A DNA stretch of 64,000 bases. It comes from Methanococcus maripaludis C5. Lineage in GTDB: Archaea; AGJL01; Methanococci; Methanococcales; Methanococcaceae. Below the pieces are notes generated by a model, which searched no databases, had not been told where the DNA came from, and saw only the letters and a program-made list of their open reading frames with translations. Position numbers and translations under genes: made by a program. Positions within the stretch are counted from its first letter, which is position 1. Every line of letters starts with the position of its first letter. The DNA lies in assembly GCF_000016125.1 (NCBI RefSeq), contig NC_009135.1, positions 682,001 to 746,000 of the forward strand, given 5' to 3'. Positions 56,619-64,000 of the stretch are shown piece after piece.

Positions 56619-58563
56619 TATTCCCACCTTTTTTTTCCATATAATATTTATGACCTAAATATCTTCCAAATGAAACTCCTGAAAGGACATAAAATACGAT
56701 TTCATCCCCTTTTAATTCGGAATTATCTATTCCCTGTAGTCTATCTACCATCTGCGAATAAACCCCATTATTTTCAGAGTATATTTTGTAAATTGACAAA
56801 TATTCTGTAACATCTAAAATAAGTCTGTGAACCCTTTTTGAAGGAATTCCATCAAAATTTATTTTATTCATAAAATTGCCGGATTTATCATTTTGTTCCA
56901 GCAATATTTTATTTATCAAATACCCCAATAAAAAAAGACCCTGTCGATAGGTGTTATTGGAGTATATGTCTTCATGTATTCTAAAAAATTCCAAAATATC
57001 TTTATCCTCAATTGGAATTGCTGACGTATCAACCATGTTATCAAAACCCCCTGTAAATCCCGAAATTTTGTTGAACCATGTTAATAAGATATTCATTTGA
57101 ATGTGTCGCTCTCGGAGTCTACGATCGTTGTTATATTCAGTATTGAAATAATATTTTTTAAAAATGTAATTAAAATTTCTAAGAATTTTATCATAGTTTA
57201 TTGCCCTTCCGTTAATCATGCTTGAAAATAATGATAAAAACTCTTTTTGATATAATTTTGAATCTACTTTTGTGTGGGATAGTTTATTTGGAAACAAAAG
57301 TACGTACACGTGGTTAAATACTACTTCAATTAATTTTGAATACAATTCTTCGTTAGTTAATCTTTTTAGTTCATCGAAAATAAATTCCATTCTTGAATAG
57401 GAAACATCAGTAATATTTTCAAGAACCGTGAATTTTGCTTTATCCTGGGTATAAAATAGATAATCCAAAACAAAATCTTCGTTTTTATATTCTACACGTT
57501 TTATATCCCTTATCTCATTAAATTTACCATTTACTGACGACGAAGTACCCTGTAATTTATCATTAATTTTTTTACAGACTTTTTTAAAATTTGGATCCGA
57601 ATAATTATTTTTAGGAATAATATAATAAGAAATACCTTTTGCAACCTGACCCCCAAAATTCTTTTGAATTTCAGAAATTCCGATTCTCAGTTCTTCGAAA
57701 CAGTTTTTGCATATTGAAAATGATTTATGCTTATTTTTTTCAGTTAGATTTTCAAAAAAATATTTATTATCAGTTATATAAAACGAAAGTGGAATATCTA
57801 TTTTACCAGTAATGTCTGATTCAGTTCCGCAAATTCCGCAAATTCCTTTCTTAAGTTCGGCCTTATCAAAATACCGCTCTTTTAAAGTGTAATCAACAAT
57901 ATTTACATAATCCTCTTTAAATCCCGTTTCTAAAATTGATTTGCCATCTATTTTTAAACTGTAAATATTTACATAGGTTTTTAATTCCGATTTTTTACTG
58001 GATTTAAGGTCAGGATAATTTTCAGTTTGTACTTTTTTGCAGTATTCTTCAATGTCCTTAATAGAGACTTGTTCTTTCCCGATTTCCAATTTTATATTGT
58101 TCTGAAGTTTTTCAAAATCCAATCCACAATATTTTTTTTCCTTACCTTTATCTATCCGGATTTTTTCTGTGCAAAATGTATCTTTAATGTTCAAAAGGTA
58201 TTTTTTAAATTCATCATATTCTTTAGACTTTTTAAAGTCTTTTTCTATCTTTTCGATCATTTGGGGTACGGTAATATCGAGGTATCTTAATTGATTGGTT
58301 GTAAAGTATATTTTTTTAGGATTACCCTTTACAGGAATTTCAAAACCCATAAAGTCAAATCTATTTTCTTCGGATAACTCTTTTCCAAGTTTAATCTCAA
58401 TTTCATTTGTAGAGGTATTTAAATTCAAAATTATCTCATAAAAAGTTTTTTCAGGTATTGTTTTTGGAACTATCGTCTGAAATTTTAAAAATTCCAATTT
58501 CCGATCTGCAGGAGAAAGACCGTTTAGCTTTTCCGCCCCTAACTTTCTAAAACTGGTAATCAA
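56611..58563 (-). CDS. cas8b: Cascade large subunit Cas8b (Csh1 type)
   Basis: Cas8b recognises the protospacer-adjacent motif and helps recruit Cas3. The 650-residue protein has a zinc site with CGICG and CKNCFEEL (about residues 245-300) and the C-terminal helical part with GVSFGRYLGHKYY. The start is TTG at 58563, six bases after GGGGTG. It is the first gene of the leftward interference operon and is divergent from cas1. Confidence 0.9.
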   Translation of the reverse strand: MITSFRKLGAEKLNGLSPADRKLEFLKFQTIVPKTIPEKTFYEIILNLNTSTNEIEIKLGKELSEENRFDFMGFEIPVKGNPKKIYFTTNQLRYLDITVPQMIEKIEKDFKKSKEYDEFKKYLLNIKDTFCTEKIRIDKGKEKKYCGLDFEKLQNNIKLEIGKEQVSIKDIEEYCKKVQTENYPDLKSSKKSELKTYVNIYSLKIDGKSILETGFKEDYVNIVDYTLKERYFDKAELKKGICGICGTESDITGKIDIPLSFYITDNKYFFENLTEKNKHKSFSICKNCFEELRIGISEIQKNFGGQVAKGISYYIIPKNNYSDPNFKKVCKKINDKLQGTSSSVNGKFNEIRDIKRVEYKNEDFVLDYLFYTQDKAKFTVLENITDVSYSRMEFIFDELKRLTNEELYSKLIEVVFNHVYVLLFPNKLSHTKVDSKLYQKEFLSLFSSMINGRAINYDKILRNFNYIFKKYYFNTEYNNDRRLRERHIQMNILLTWFNKISGFTGGFDNMVDTSAIPIEDKDILEFFRIHEDIYSNNTYRQGLFLLGYLINKILLEQNDKSGNFMNKINFDGIPSKRVHRLILDVTEYLSIYKIYSENNGVYSQMVDRLQGIDNSELKGDEIVFYVLSGVSFGRYLGHKYYMEKKGGNNE

Positions 58564-58607
58564 ATTTTACACCCCAATTATATCCCCTTTAAAAATAAAC
58601 TATATTA

Positions 58608-59636
58608 TTGAGTGTTAACAGATATAATGTTATCGGTTTTAATCGGGGGGATATCATAAAATTAATTATCAACACTCCTGGAACATACATTTCAAAATCA
58701 GGAACTCGTTTTAAATTAAAAAATGGAGAAAATGTACAGGAAATTCCTGCAAAAAAAGTAGAACAGATTTTAATTACCTGCCCTTCATCAATATCAACTG
58801 AGGCCATATCGCTAGCAGTTGAAGAAAATATTGATTTAGTACTCTTAAAAATGAATGGAAAACCAATTGGAAGATTTTGGCATTCAAAACATGGCAGTAT
58901 CTCAACAATTAGAAAAAAGCAGCTCTTACTTTCGGAAAATGAACTTGGGATAACTTTTGTTAAAGAATGGATTTCTAAAAAGATGGAAAACCAGATTGAT
59001 TTTTTAAAAATGCTTTCCATGAATCGTAGAGACGAAAGAAGGGAGTTACTTAAAGAAAATGTCTTAAAAATTGACGAAGAAATAAAAAAATTAGATAATG
59101 TTACATTTAATCAAAATATTGATGAAATAAGAAATACAGTTCAGGGTTACGAAGGTTATGCAAGTAGGGTTTATTTTGAAATGATTTCAAAAAGTTTACC
59201 TGAAAAATACCAATTTAACGGAAGAAGCAGGAATCCTGCAAAAGATTATTTTAACTGTATGCTAAACTACGGCTACGGAATACTTTATTCTCAAATTGAA
59301 CGCTCCTGCATAATTGCAGGACTTGACCCATATATCGGAATTTTACACGTTGATAACTACAATAGAAAAGCATTTACTTTCGATTTAATTGAAAAATACA
59401 GAATATACGTTGATAAAACCATTTTTAAAATGTTTTCGACTAAAAAAATTAGAGATGATTTTTTTGAAGAAATTGAAGGTGGGTTTTTCCTAGCAAAAGA
59501 TGGAAAACAGGCATTAATTTCTGAATACAACCTATTAATGGAAAGTACCGAAAAATACCGTGGAAAAAATATGGAAGTTCAAAATATAATCCAGTCAGAT
59601 TGTCACAACATCGCAAACAGGATTTTAAACTGGTGA
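58608..59636 (+). CDS. cas1: CRISPR integrase Cas1b
   Basis: Cas1 with Cas2 inserts new spacers at the leader end. The 342-residue reading has the metal-site Glu in GYEGYASRVYFEM, the His in LDPYIGILHVDNYNRKAFTFDLIEKYR and the Asp therein. Family members begin near IKLIINTPGTYIS, which suggests that the first 16 residues from TTG 58608 are not made: GGGGGG at 58645-58650 lies five bases before an in-frame ATA at 58656. It is divergent from cas8b. Confidence 0.9.
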   Translation: MSVNRYNVIGFNRGDIIKLIINTPGTYISKSGTRFKLKNGENVQEIPAKKVEQILITCPSSISTEAISLAVEENIDLVLLKMNGKPIGRFWHSKHGSISTIRKKQLLLSENELGITFVKEWISKKMENQIDFLKMLSMNRRDERRELLKENVLKIDEEIKKLDNVTFNQNIDEIRNTVQGYEGYASRVYFEMISKSLPEKYQFNGRSRNPAKDYFNCMLNYGYGILYSQIERSCIIAGLDPYIGILHVDNYNRKAFTFDLIEKYRIYVDKTIFKMFSTKKIRDDFFEEIEGGFFLAKDGKQALISEYNLLMESTEKYRGKNMEVQNIIQSDCHNIANRILNW

Positions 59637-59640
59637 AATA

Positions 59641-59931
59641 ATGCTGTTATGGGTTATTTATGATATTTCAAACGATAAAATAAGAAGTAAGGTTTCAAAA
59701 ACGTGTTTAAACTATGGATTATACCGGGTTCAGAAAAGCGTCTTTTTAGGTGAAGTTGAAAGTAATTCATTAGATGAATTAAAGATTCTTTTGGAAGATA
59801 CTATTGATATGGACATTGATTCAGTTTACGTATTTCCGATGAGTAAAGACGAACTAAATAAAGCAGGATTAATTGGTCAAGCATTTGATAAAGAGTTGTT
59901 GTCTGATGAAATCGTCTCAAAATTCTTTTAA
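59641..59931 (+). CDS. cas2: CRISPR adaptation protein Cas2
   Basis: Cas2 is the structural centre of the spacer integration complex. The 96-residue protein has a ferredoxin-like fold with LLWVIYDISNDKIRSKVSKTCLNYGLYRVQKSVFLGEV and the C-terminal VYVFPMSKDELNKAGLIGQ. GGTGAAATA stands before the ATG. cas4 overlaps its end by about 26 bases. Confidence 0.94.
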   Translation: MLLWVIYDISNDKIRSKVSKTCLNYGLYRVQKSVFLGEVESNSLDELKILLEDTIDMDIDSVYVFPMSKDELNKAGLIGQAFDKELLSDEIVSKFF

Positions 59932-60526
59932 CGAGTTTAATGAAAATGAATATTACATAACTCCTTCAGAAATGCTTGAATTCCTGTATTGCAAGAGGTT
60001 TATCTACTTCATGAATTATTTGGGGATAGAACAACATCAAGAAAAGAGATATAAGGTAATGAAGGGTAGAACCATTCACGAAAAAAAGGAAATAGAAAAT
60101 GCGAACTATTTGCGTAAAAAAATAAATGTGATTGACAAAAAAATAAACGTTTCGATGGTTTCAAAAGTTTATGGGATTAAAGGAATTGTTGACGAAGTTT
60201 TAACTCTTTCAGACGGCACTATGGCACCACTTGATTACAAATTTGCTGAATACAAGGGTAAAATTTACGAAACCTACAAAATGCAGACTATAATGTATTC
60301 TTTAATGATATCCGAGACTTTTGAAAAGGAAGTTAAACATGGATTTATATTATACTGCCGTGGAAAAAACGTTTTAAAAGAAATAAATATGACTGAAAAA
60401 GATGTCAATAAATTAAGTGAATATTTAGACGAATTCAAGAAAATATTAACGGGATATTATCCAAAACCAACGTCATATAAACAAAGATGTATTGATTGTT
60501 GTTATAGAAATATTTGCGTAAAATAA
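59906..60526 (+). CDS. cas4: CRISPR adaptation nuclease Cas4
   Basis: Cas4 trims prespacers and helps select their PAM. The 206-residue RecB-family protein has Fe-S cysteines in EFLYCKRFIYF and QRCIDCCYRNIC, and the nuclease motifs KGIVDEVLTL, PLDYKF and KMQTIMYSLM. I start at ATG 59906, inside cas2; the earlier ATG at 59873 would overlap cas2 further. The CRISPR leader begins right after its stop. Confidence 0.9.
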   Translation: MKSSQNSFNEFNENEYYITPSEMLEFLYCKRFIYFMNYLGIEQHQEKRYKVMKGRTIHEKKEIENANYLRKKINVIDKKINVSMVSKVYGIKGIVDEVLTLSDGTMAPLDYKFAEYKGKIYETYKMQTIMYSLMISETFEKEVKHGFILYCRGKNVLKEINMTEKDVNKLSEYLDEFKKILTGYYPKPTSYKQRCIDCCYRNICVK

Positions 60527-60878
60527 TTGTTTCTTGAAAATTATCCTGCGTTTTCCAAACGTATTTCATTTATTTAAAAAATCAAAATAAGATTTAAAAC
60601 GATATATTTTAAAAATACCTGCAAATTTTAAATATTTTTAATCATGGGAAATAAAAATAACTGTAATGCATACCATATCATAAAATAATATATGAATTTT
60701 GGTTTAACCAATATTTTCATTTATATAACGTTTAAAATGTAAGCAGGGCATATGAATGATCCATTGAACTAATTTAAACGAGTATTTATTTTTTGTTGAT
60801 AAAATGAATAAGAAAAGTAAATATAATGGCAGAATCATAAAACTACTTCGTTATTCTAGAGTTTCTATCGTATTATGT
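60527..60878 (+). promoter_or_regulatory. CRISPR leader
   Basis: A 352-base AT-rich region with no gene, between cas4 and the first repeat. The leader must lie on this side because the repeats read with ATTGAAAC, the crRNA 5' tag, at their rightward end. A box A (TTTATATAAC, near 60719) could start the precursor RNA about 130 bases before repeat 1; a second candidate is AAATATAA near 60818. Spacer addition would occur at the 60878/60879 border. Confidence 0.8.
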
Positions 60879-62906
60879 CTAAAAGAATAACTTGCAAAAT
60901 AACAAGCATTGAAACTTCTCCTTCCATCTTGAACAGTGTGAGGTAGCAGGCTAAAAGAATAACTTGCAAAATAACAAGCATTGAAACATTAATCCCATAA
61001 TACTTTTCTAGGTCTGGGCGGAATCTAAAAGAATAACTTGCAAAATAACAAGCATTGAAACTAAAAAAAGAAAAAAGTTAAAAAAGCTAGAATAACTAAA
61101 AGAATAACTTGCAAAATAACAAGCATTGAAACAAAAAACAGATTGAAAAATTAACGGCAAAACAATGAACTAAAAGAATAACTTGCAAAATAACAAGCAT
61201 TGAAACAAAACGAAAGAAGACTCAACAAGCTAGAAAAACAATCTAAAAGAATAACTTGCAAAATAACAAGCATTGAAACCAATTGCTAAGAGTGCACTAA
61301 TCGCACTAATAAACTAAAAGAATAACTTGCAAAATAACAAGCATTGAAACATTTTAAGTATGCGATGTACTCGGATTGATAAATTCTAAAAGAATAACTT
61401 GCAAAATAACAAGCATTGAAACACGTAGATACGCTTGTTGCTTCAATGGAAAATTCAGAAGGCTAAAAGAATAACTTGCAAAATAACAAGCATTGAAACT
61501 TTGTGAATCCCATACAAGGGTTACAGCAGTTACAGCTAAAAGAATAACTTGCAAAATAACAAGCATTGAAACATTTATACGACTAGAAGACCGGCAAAAG
61601 TGTATACGGCTAAAAGAATAACTTGCAAAATAACAAGCATTGAAACAAAATAAAGCAACGGTTATAAGTCCGGTTGCGATCTAAAAGAATAACTTGCAAA
61701 ATAACAAGCATTGAAACAGCGTCTATATAAGCGGAACTATACGCACTTTCCGGTCTAAAAGAATAACTTGCAAAATAACAAGCATTGAAACCGAATGAAA
61801 CGAGCGAAACAAGTAATAAAAAATCAAGCTAAAAGAATAACTTGCAAAATAACAAGCATTGAAACCAGTAAAAACATTTTGATTTATTATTTTGATCCAT
61901 TCTAAAAGAATAACTTGCAAAATAACAAGCATTGAAACCAGTAAAAAAAGTTAATGAAGAAATTACACCAAGTACTTCTAAAAGAATAACTTGCAAAATA
62001 ACAAGCATTGAAACTCGATATAAGCGGAACTATACGCACTTTCCGCTCTTAACTAAAAGAATAACTTGCAAAATAACAAGCATTGAAACTTTTTTTATAC
62101 GTTTAGTAACAGGGTTAATTCTGTTTACTAAAAGAATAACTTGCAAAATAACAAGCATTGAAACTTTAATTCCCATTCATGGTTTGGATCTGGAATAAAT
62201 GCTAAAAGAATAACTTGCAAAATAACAAGCATTGAAACTTTTGTTCGTGTCTTTTCTTCTCAATAATTCTTTTAAACTAAAAGAATAACTTGCAAAATAA
62301 CAAGCATTGAAACTTTTTTTATTGTAATCGGTTATACTGTTGTATTCTGTCTAAAAGAATAACTTGCAAAATAACAAGCATTGAAACACAATTTAGATGT
62401 TATAGAGTTTTTAAAACAGAATAAACTAAAAGAATAACTTGCAAAATAACAAGCATTGAAACTACAGAATTTACGTGATTTTAATTATGGTATATATTCT
62501 AAAAGAATAACTTGCAAAATAACAAGCATTGAAACTATTGTCGATTTTATTTCGCTTAACTCTGTCGGATTATCTAAAAGAATAACTTGCAAAATAACAA
62601 GCATTGAAACTGATGGAGTCAAAAGGTAAGACTGTTAAATTTCCGGCTAAAAGAATAACTTGCAAAATAACAAGCATTGAAACACCTTGAAAATATAACA
62701 TATGAGCAAAAAATTGAAATCTAAAAGAATAACTTGCAAAATAACAAGCATTGAAACCCACCGGCGGAGGGCTCTAAAACGAGGGTACTCGAATACTAAA
62801 AGAATAACTTGCAAAATAACAAGCATTGAAACCTGATGAAACGAGCGAAACAAACAATAAAAAATCAAGCTAAAAGAATAACTTGCAAAATAACAAGCAT
62901 TGAAAC
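60879..62906 (+). CRISPR. CRISPR array, type I-B, 28 repeats and 27 spacers
   Basis: The 37-base repeat begins CTAAAAGAATAACTTGCAAA and ends AACAAGCATTGAAAC; the copies appear identical. CTTG and CAAG can pair across an 8-base loop. Spacers are 34-40 bases (27 in all, total 992). The first repeat is 60879-60915 and the last canonical one 62870-62906. Transcription is rightward and Cas6b would cut before ATTGAAAC. Spacer 13 (61792-61828) and spacer 27 (62833-62869) are near-copies, as are parts of spacers 12 and 16. Confidence 0.98.
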
Positions 62907-63127
62907 CGGGGCAAAGAGCAAGTTTAATTTCTAAAACTCTTTTATCTTCTTCGATAGTTCATGTTTTAAAAAAGCAGGGCAGGGATAACGATTATAAAAT
63001 ATACAGACAGATTAACAAAGATGTTGAGCAAAAAATAAGAGAATTTACCAATCAATACTGCATAGCAATTATTAAACAGGGAATTCTACTTGAATTTTTT
63101 AATGATCTGCAAGTTTTATATAATCTG
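62907..63127. other. Stretch between the last canonical repeat and the toxin-antitoxin module
   Basis: About 220 bases with no repeat copy. One frame is open from a TTG inside repeat 28 (62900) to 63151, giving 83 residues such as HVLKKQGRDNDYKIYRQINKDVEQKIREF, but it starts in the repeat without a ribosome site and I do not trust it as a gene. It may be a worn gene piece that came with the toxin-antitoxin module. Confidence 0.4.
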
Positions 63128-63165
63128 ATGATATATTGTATATCATACTGATATAATCTATATCA
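63128..63165. promoter_or_regulatory. Twin palindromic operators of the toxin-antitoxin pair
   Basis: Two near-identical palindromes, GATATATTGTATATC (63130-63144, arms extend to 63128-63146) and GATATAATCTATATC (63150-63164), have centres 20 bases apart, about two helical turns. They sit directly before the antitoxin ribosome site GGTG (63167-63170). This is the classic layout for autoregulation by an antitoxin or toxin-antitoxin complex. Confidence 0.7.
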
Positions 63166-63176
63166 TGGTGATACAT

Positions 63177-63425
63177 ATGGTTCATGTTCAAGTTGATTTA
63201 AGCGATGATTCAAACAGGATTATTGAGATATTCAAGGCTCAACATTCAATCCCTAAAAAATCTATCGCAATAGATATGTTTATTTCACAATTTGCGAGTT
63301 ATGGTAAAGAAGCTTTAGAATATAACCCCGCATTTGTAAAAGAAACAATAGAACATAGTAAAGGTAAGGATTTTATAGATATAACGGATAAAAAATCCAG
63401 AAGAAAACATTTGGGATTAGAATGA
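63177..63425 (+). CDS. Antitoxin, ribbon-helix-helix-like (DUF2683 type)
   Basis: The 82-residue protein has an N-terminal strand and two helices (VHVQVDLSDDSNRIIEIFKAQHSIPKKSIAIDMFI) followed by a charged tail that would wrap the toxin (KDFIDITDKKSRRKHLG). I choose ATG 63177, six bases after GGTG; the GTG at 63165 overlaps the operator. Its stop overlaps the toxin start as ATGA, the usual arrangement for coupled antitoxin-toxin translation. Confidence 0.8.
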   Translation: MVHVQVDLSDDSNRIIEIFKAQHSIPKKSIAIDMFISQFASYGKEALEYNPAFVKETIEHSKGKDFIDITDKKSRRKHLGLE

Positions 63426-63724
63426 GTGATATGAAATTAGCAATTCGTGATAAACGGGTTCAGAAAAAACTCCAAAAAATTTTTAAAAAAGATAAAGTTC
63501 ATGCAGATGCTATTGACTCTGCATTTGATAAAATTCTTGAATATCCTAATCGCGGTATTCCAATGACTGGTGAACTCGCCGGTTTTAGGCATTTGCATGT
63601 TTATGATTCTTTTGTTATACTTTATTTCGTTGATGAAGTTGAAAAAATAATATATATCGACAACTACGGCCACCATGATGAAATGTATTCATGGAACGAC
63701 AAGATGAAAAAATCAAAAAAATAA
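63422..63724 (+). CDS. RelE/ParE-family toxin
   Basis: The 100-residue basic protein fits the RelE fold: helical N-terminus (RDKRVQKKLQKIFKKDK), then ILEYPNRGIPMTGELAGFRHLHVYDSFVILYFVDEVEKIIYIDNYGHHDEMY, with the C-terminal HHDxxY common in this group. Such toxins usually cut mRNA on the ribosome; the target here is unknown. Its stop codon ends one base before a further CRISPR repeat copy. Confidence 0.85.
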   Translation: MSDMKLAIRDKRVQKKLQKIFKKDKVHADAIDSAFDKILEYPNRGIPMTGELAGFRHLHVYDSFVILYFVDEVEKIIYIDNYGHHDEMYSWNDKMKKSKK

Positions 63725-63725
63725 C

Positions 63726-63757
63726 CTAAAAGAATAACTTGCAAAATAACAAGCATT
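63726..63757 (+). repeat. Terminal CRISPR repeat with altered 3' end
   Basis: The first 32 bases are identical to the canonical repeat, but the last five read ACAAT in place of GAAAC. The CTTG/CAAG hairpin and the Cas6 cut position before ATT remain; the crRNA 5' tag is lost. It lies 819 bases beyond repeat 28, with the toxin-antitoxin module between, and probably marks the ancestral distal end of the array. Confidence 0.9.
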
Positions 63758-63857
63758 ACAATATGATAAAATCTAAGCAGTTAAAATTCATTGTCTACGA
63801 TCAATCTGATCCAACCCTTTTATATCCTATCTGACCAACGACCACATGAATCCATAA

Positions 63858-63929
63858 GAATTTCATCGCTTAGGATATTTTCGAGCGAAGCGTCCCGAAA
63901 GGGCGAAAATTCCATATGCGGTGAAATTC
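63858..63929. ncRNA. Candidate structured RNA, GC-rich
   Basis: A 12-bp outer stem (63858-63869 with 63918-63929, one G-U pair in the plus-strand RNA) encloses a 7-bp stem ATTTTCG/CGAAAAT (63877-63883 with 63904-63910) and a CCC-GAAA-GGG hairpin (63894-63903) beside a GCGAAGC mini-loop. It is much more GC-rich than the surrounding DNA. No protein frame is evident. It matches no RNA I know; it may also be a mobile-element end. Either strand could be expressed. Confidence 0.45.
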
Positions 63930-63943
63930 GACCTCTTTTAGTG

Positions 63944-63964
63944 TTTAGGATATAATATCCTAAA
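63944..63964. repeat. Long perfect palindrome built on TTAGGATAT
   Basis: The 19-base core TTAGGATATAATATCCTAA is symmetric around an A at 63954, and one more base pair extends it on each side. The half-site TTAGGATAT also occurs at 63870-63878 and, inverted, TATATCCTA at 63821-63829. Another hairpin, GCACA-AAA-TGTGC (63986-63998), stands at the window edge. They may be operators or element ends. Confidence 0.5.
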
Positions 63965-64000
63965 AAATAATTCATACCGCCCTAGGCACAAAATGTGCGA

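Noticed and set aside
61866-61977. Spacers 14 and 15 both beginning CAGTAAAAA as a third related pair
   Set aside because: After nine shared bases the sequences diverge fully; A-rich starts are common in this AT-rich set.
61354-62868. Open frames of 60-90 residues across the array (repeated MLVILQVILL or KRITCKITSIET)
   Set aside because: These are translations of CRISPR repeats in either strand, with no ribosome sites; the repetitive peptide is an artefact of the 37-base repeat.
62900-63151. 83-residue frame at the end of the array as a gene
   Set aside because: It starts with TTG inside repeat 28, has no ribosome site, and runs into the antitoxin operators. I describe it as part of the intervening stretch instead.
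63881-63890. Spacer 13/27 segment ACGAGCGAAAC matching TCGAGCGAAG in the structured stretch (possible self-target)
   Set aside because: Only eight bases are shared, which is expected by chance; no extended complementarity is present.
1-64000. tRNA or rRNA genes
   Set aside because: I saw no cloverleaf-like GC-rich segment or rRNA-like sequence on reading the gaps. A covariance scan (tRNAscan-SE or Infernal) was not possible here and could still find one.

Overview
The window is about one third GC, with GGTG-type ribosome binding sites, box-A (TATA) promoters and genes typical of hydrogenotrophic methanogens: coenzyme F420 ligase, archaeal cobamide and flavin enzymes, S-inosylhomocysteine hydrolase, a UGA-encoded selenoprotein and archaeal RNase P and RNase Z parts. 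It looks like Methanococcus maripaludis. The CRISPR repeat and the Cas6b residues His38, His40 and Tyr47 match what I recall of strain C5; the strain call rests on memory, not on a search.

Layout. (1) 1-7 kb: end of argJ, a split tRNA 2-selenouridine synthase (P-loop gene, then rhodanese gene), NOG1 GTPase, phosphomevalonate dehydratase small subunit, a pilin-like protein, selD with an in-frame UGA and a SECIS hairpin, and RNase Z. (2) 7-16 kb: CBS, DedA, flavoprotein and tautomerase genes, cobY, dapF, asnB, pyrK and S-inosylhomocysteine hydrolase. (3) 16-28.7 kb: RNase P subunit 4, then a rightward operon (coiled-coil protein, dapB, trmY, cheW, cheB, cheA, cheD, mcp) facing a leftward operon (cheF, cheY, two cheC, cheR). 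Together these form a complete archaeal chemotaxis system. (4) 28.9-47 kb: aroE, cofE, cobS, a PAPS-reductase-like enzyme, ribL, an aldehyde oxidoreductase, gatB, hisG, cca, cbiB, eIF5A and cobJ. cobY, cobS and cbiB all serve nucleotide-loop assembly of cobamides.

(5) 47-64 kb is accessory: a ribbon-helix-helix-like gene, a tyrosine recombinase, a winged-helix regulator, a three-gene cassette with a possible replication initiator, then a complete type I-B CRISPR-Cas locus. The interference genes run leftward as cas8b-cas7-cas5-cas3-cas6. The adaptation genes cas1-cas2-cas4 run rightward into an AT-rich leader and an array of 28 repeats and 27 spacers.

The most unusual feature is the distal end of the array. 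A RelE-type toxin-antitoxin pair with two palindromic operators sits between canonical repeat 28 and one more repeat copy whose last five bases are changed. The toxin stop codon lies one base from that copy. A GC-rich foldable stretch that may be an undescribed RNA follows. Two pairs of near-duplicate spacers suggest repeated encounters with variants of the same invader.
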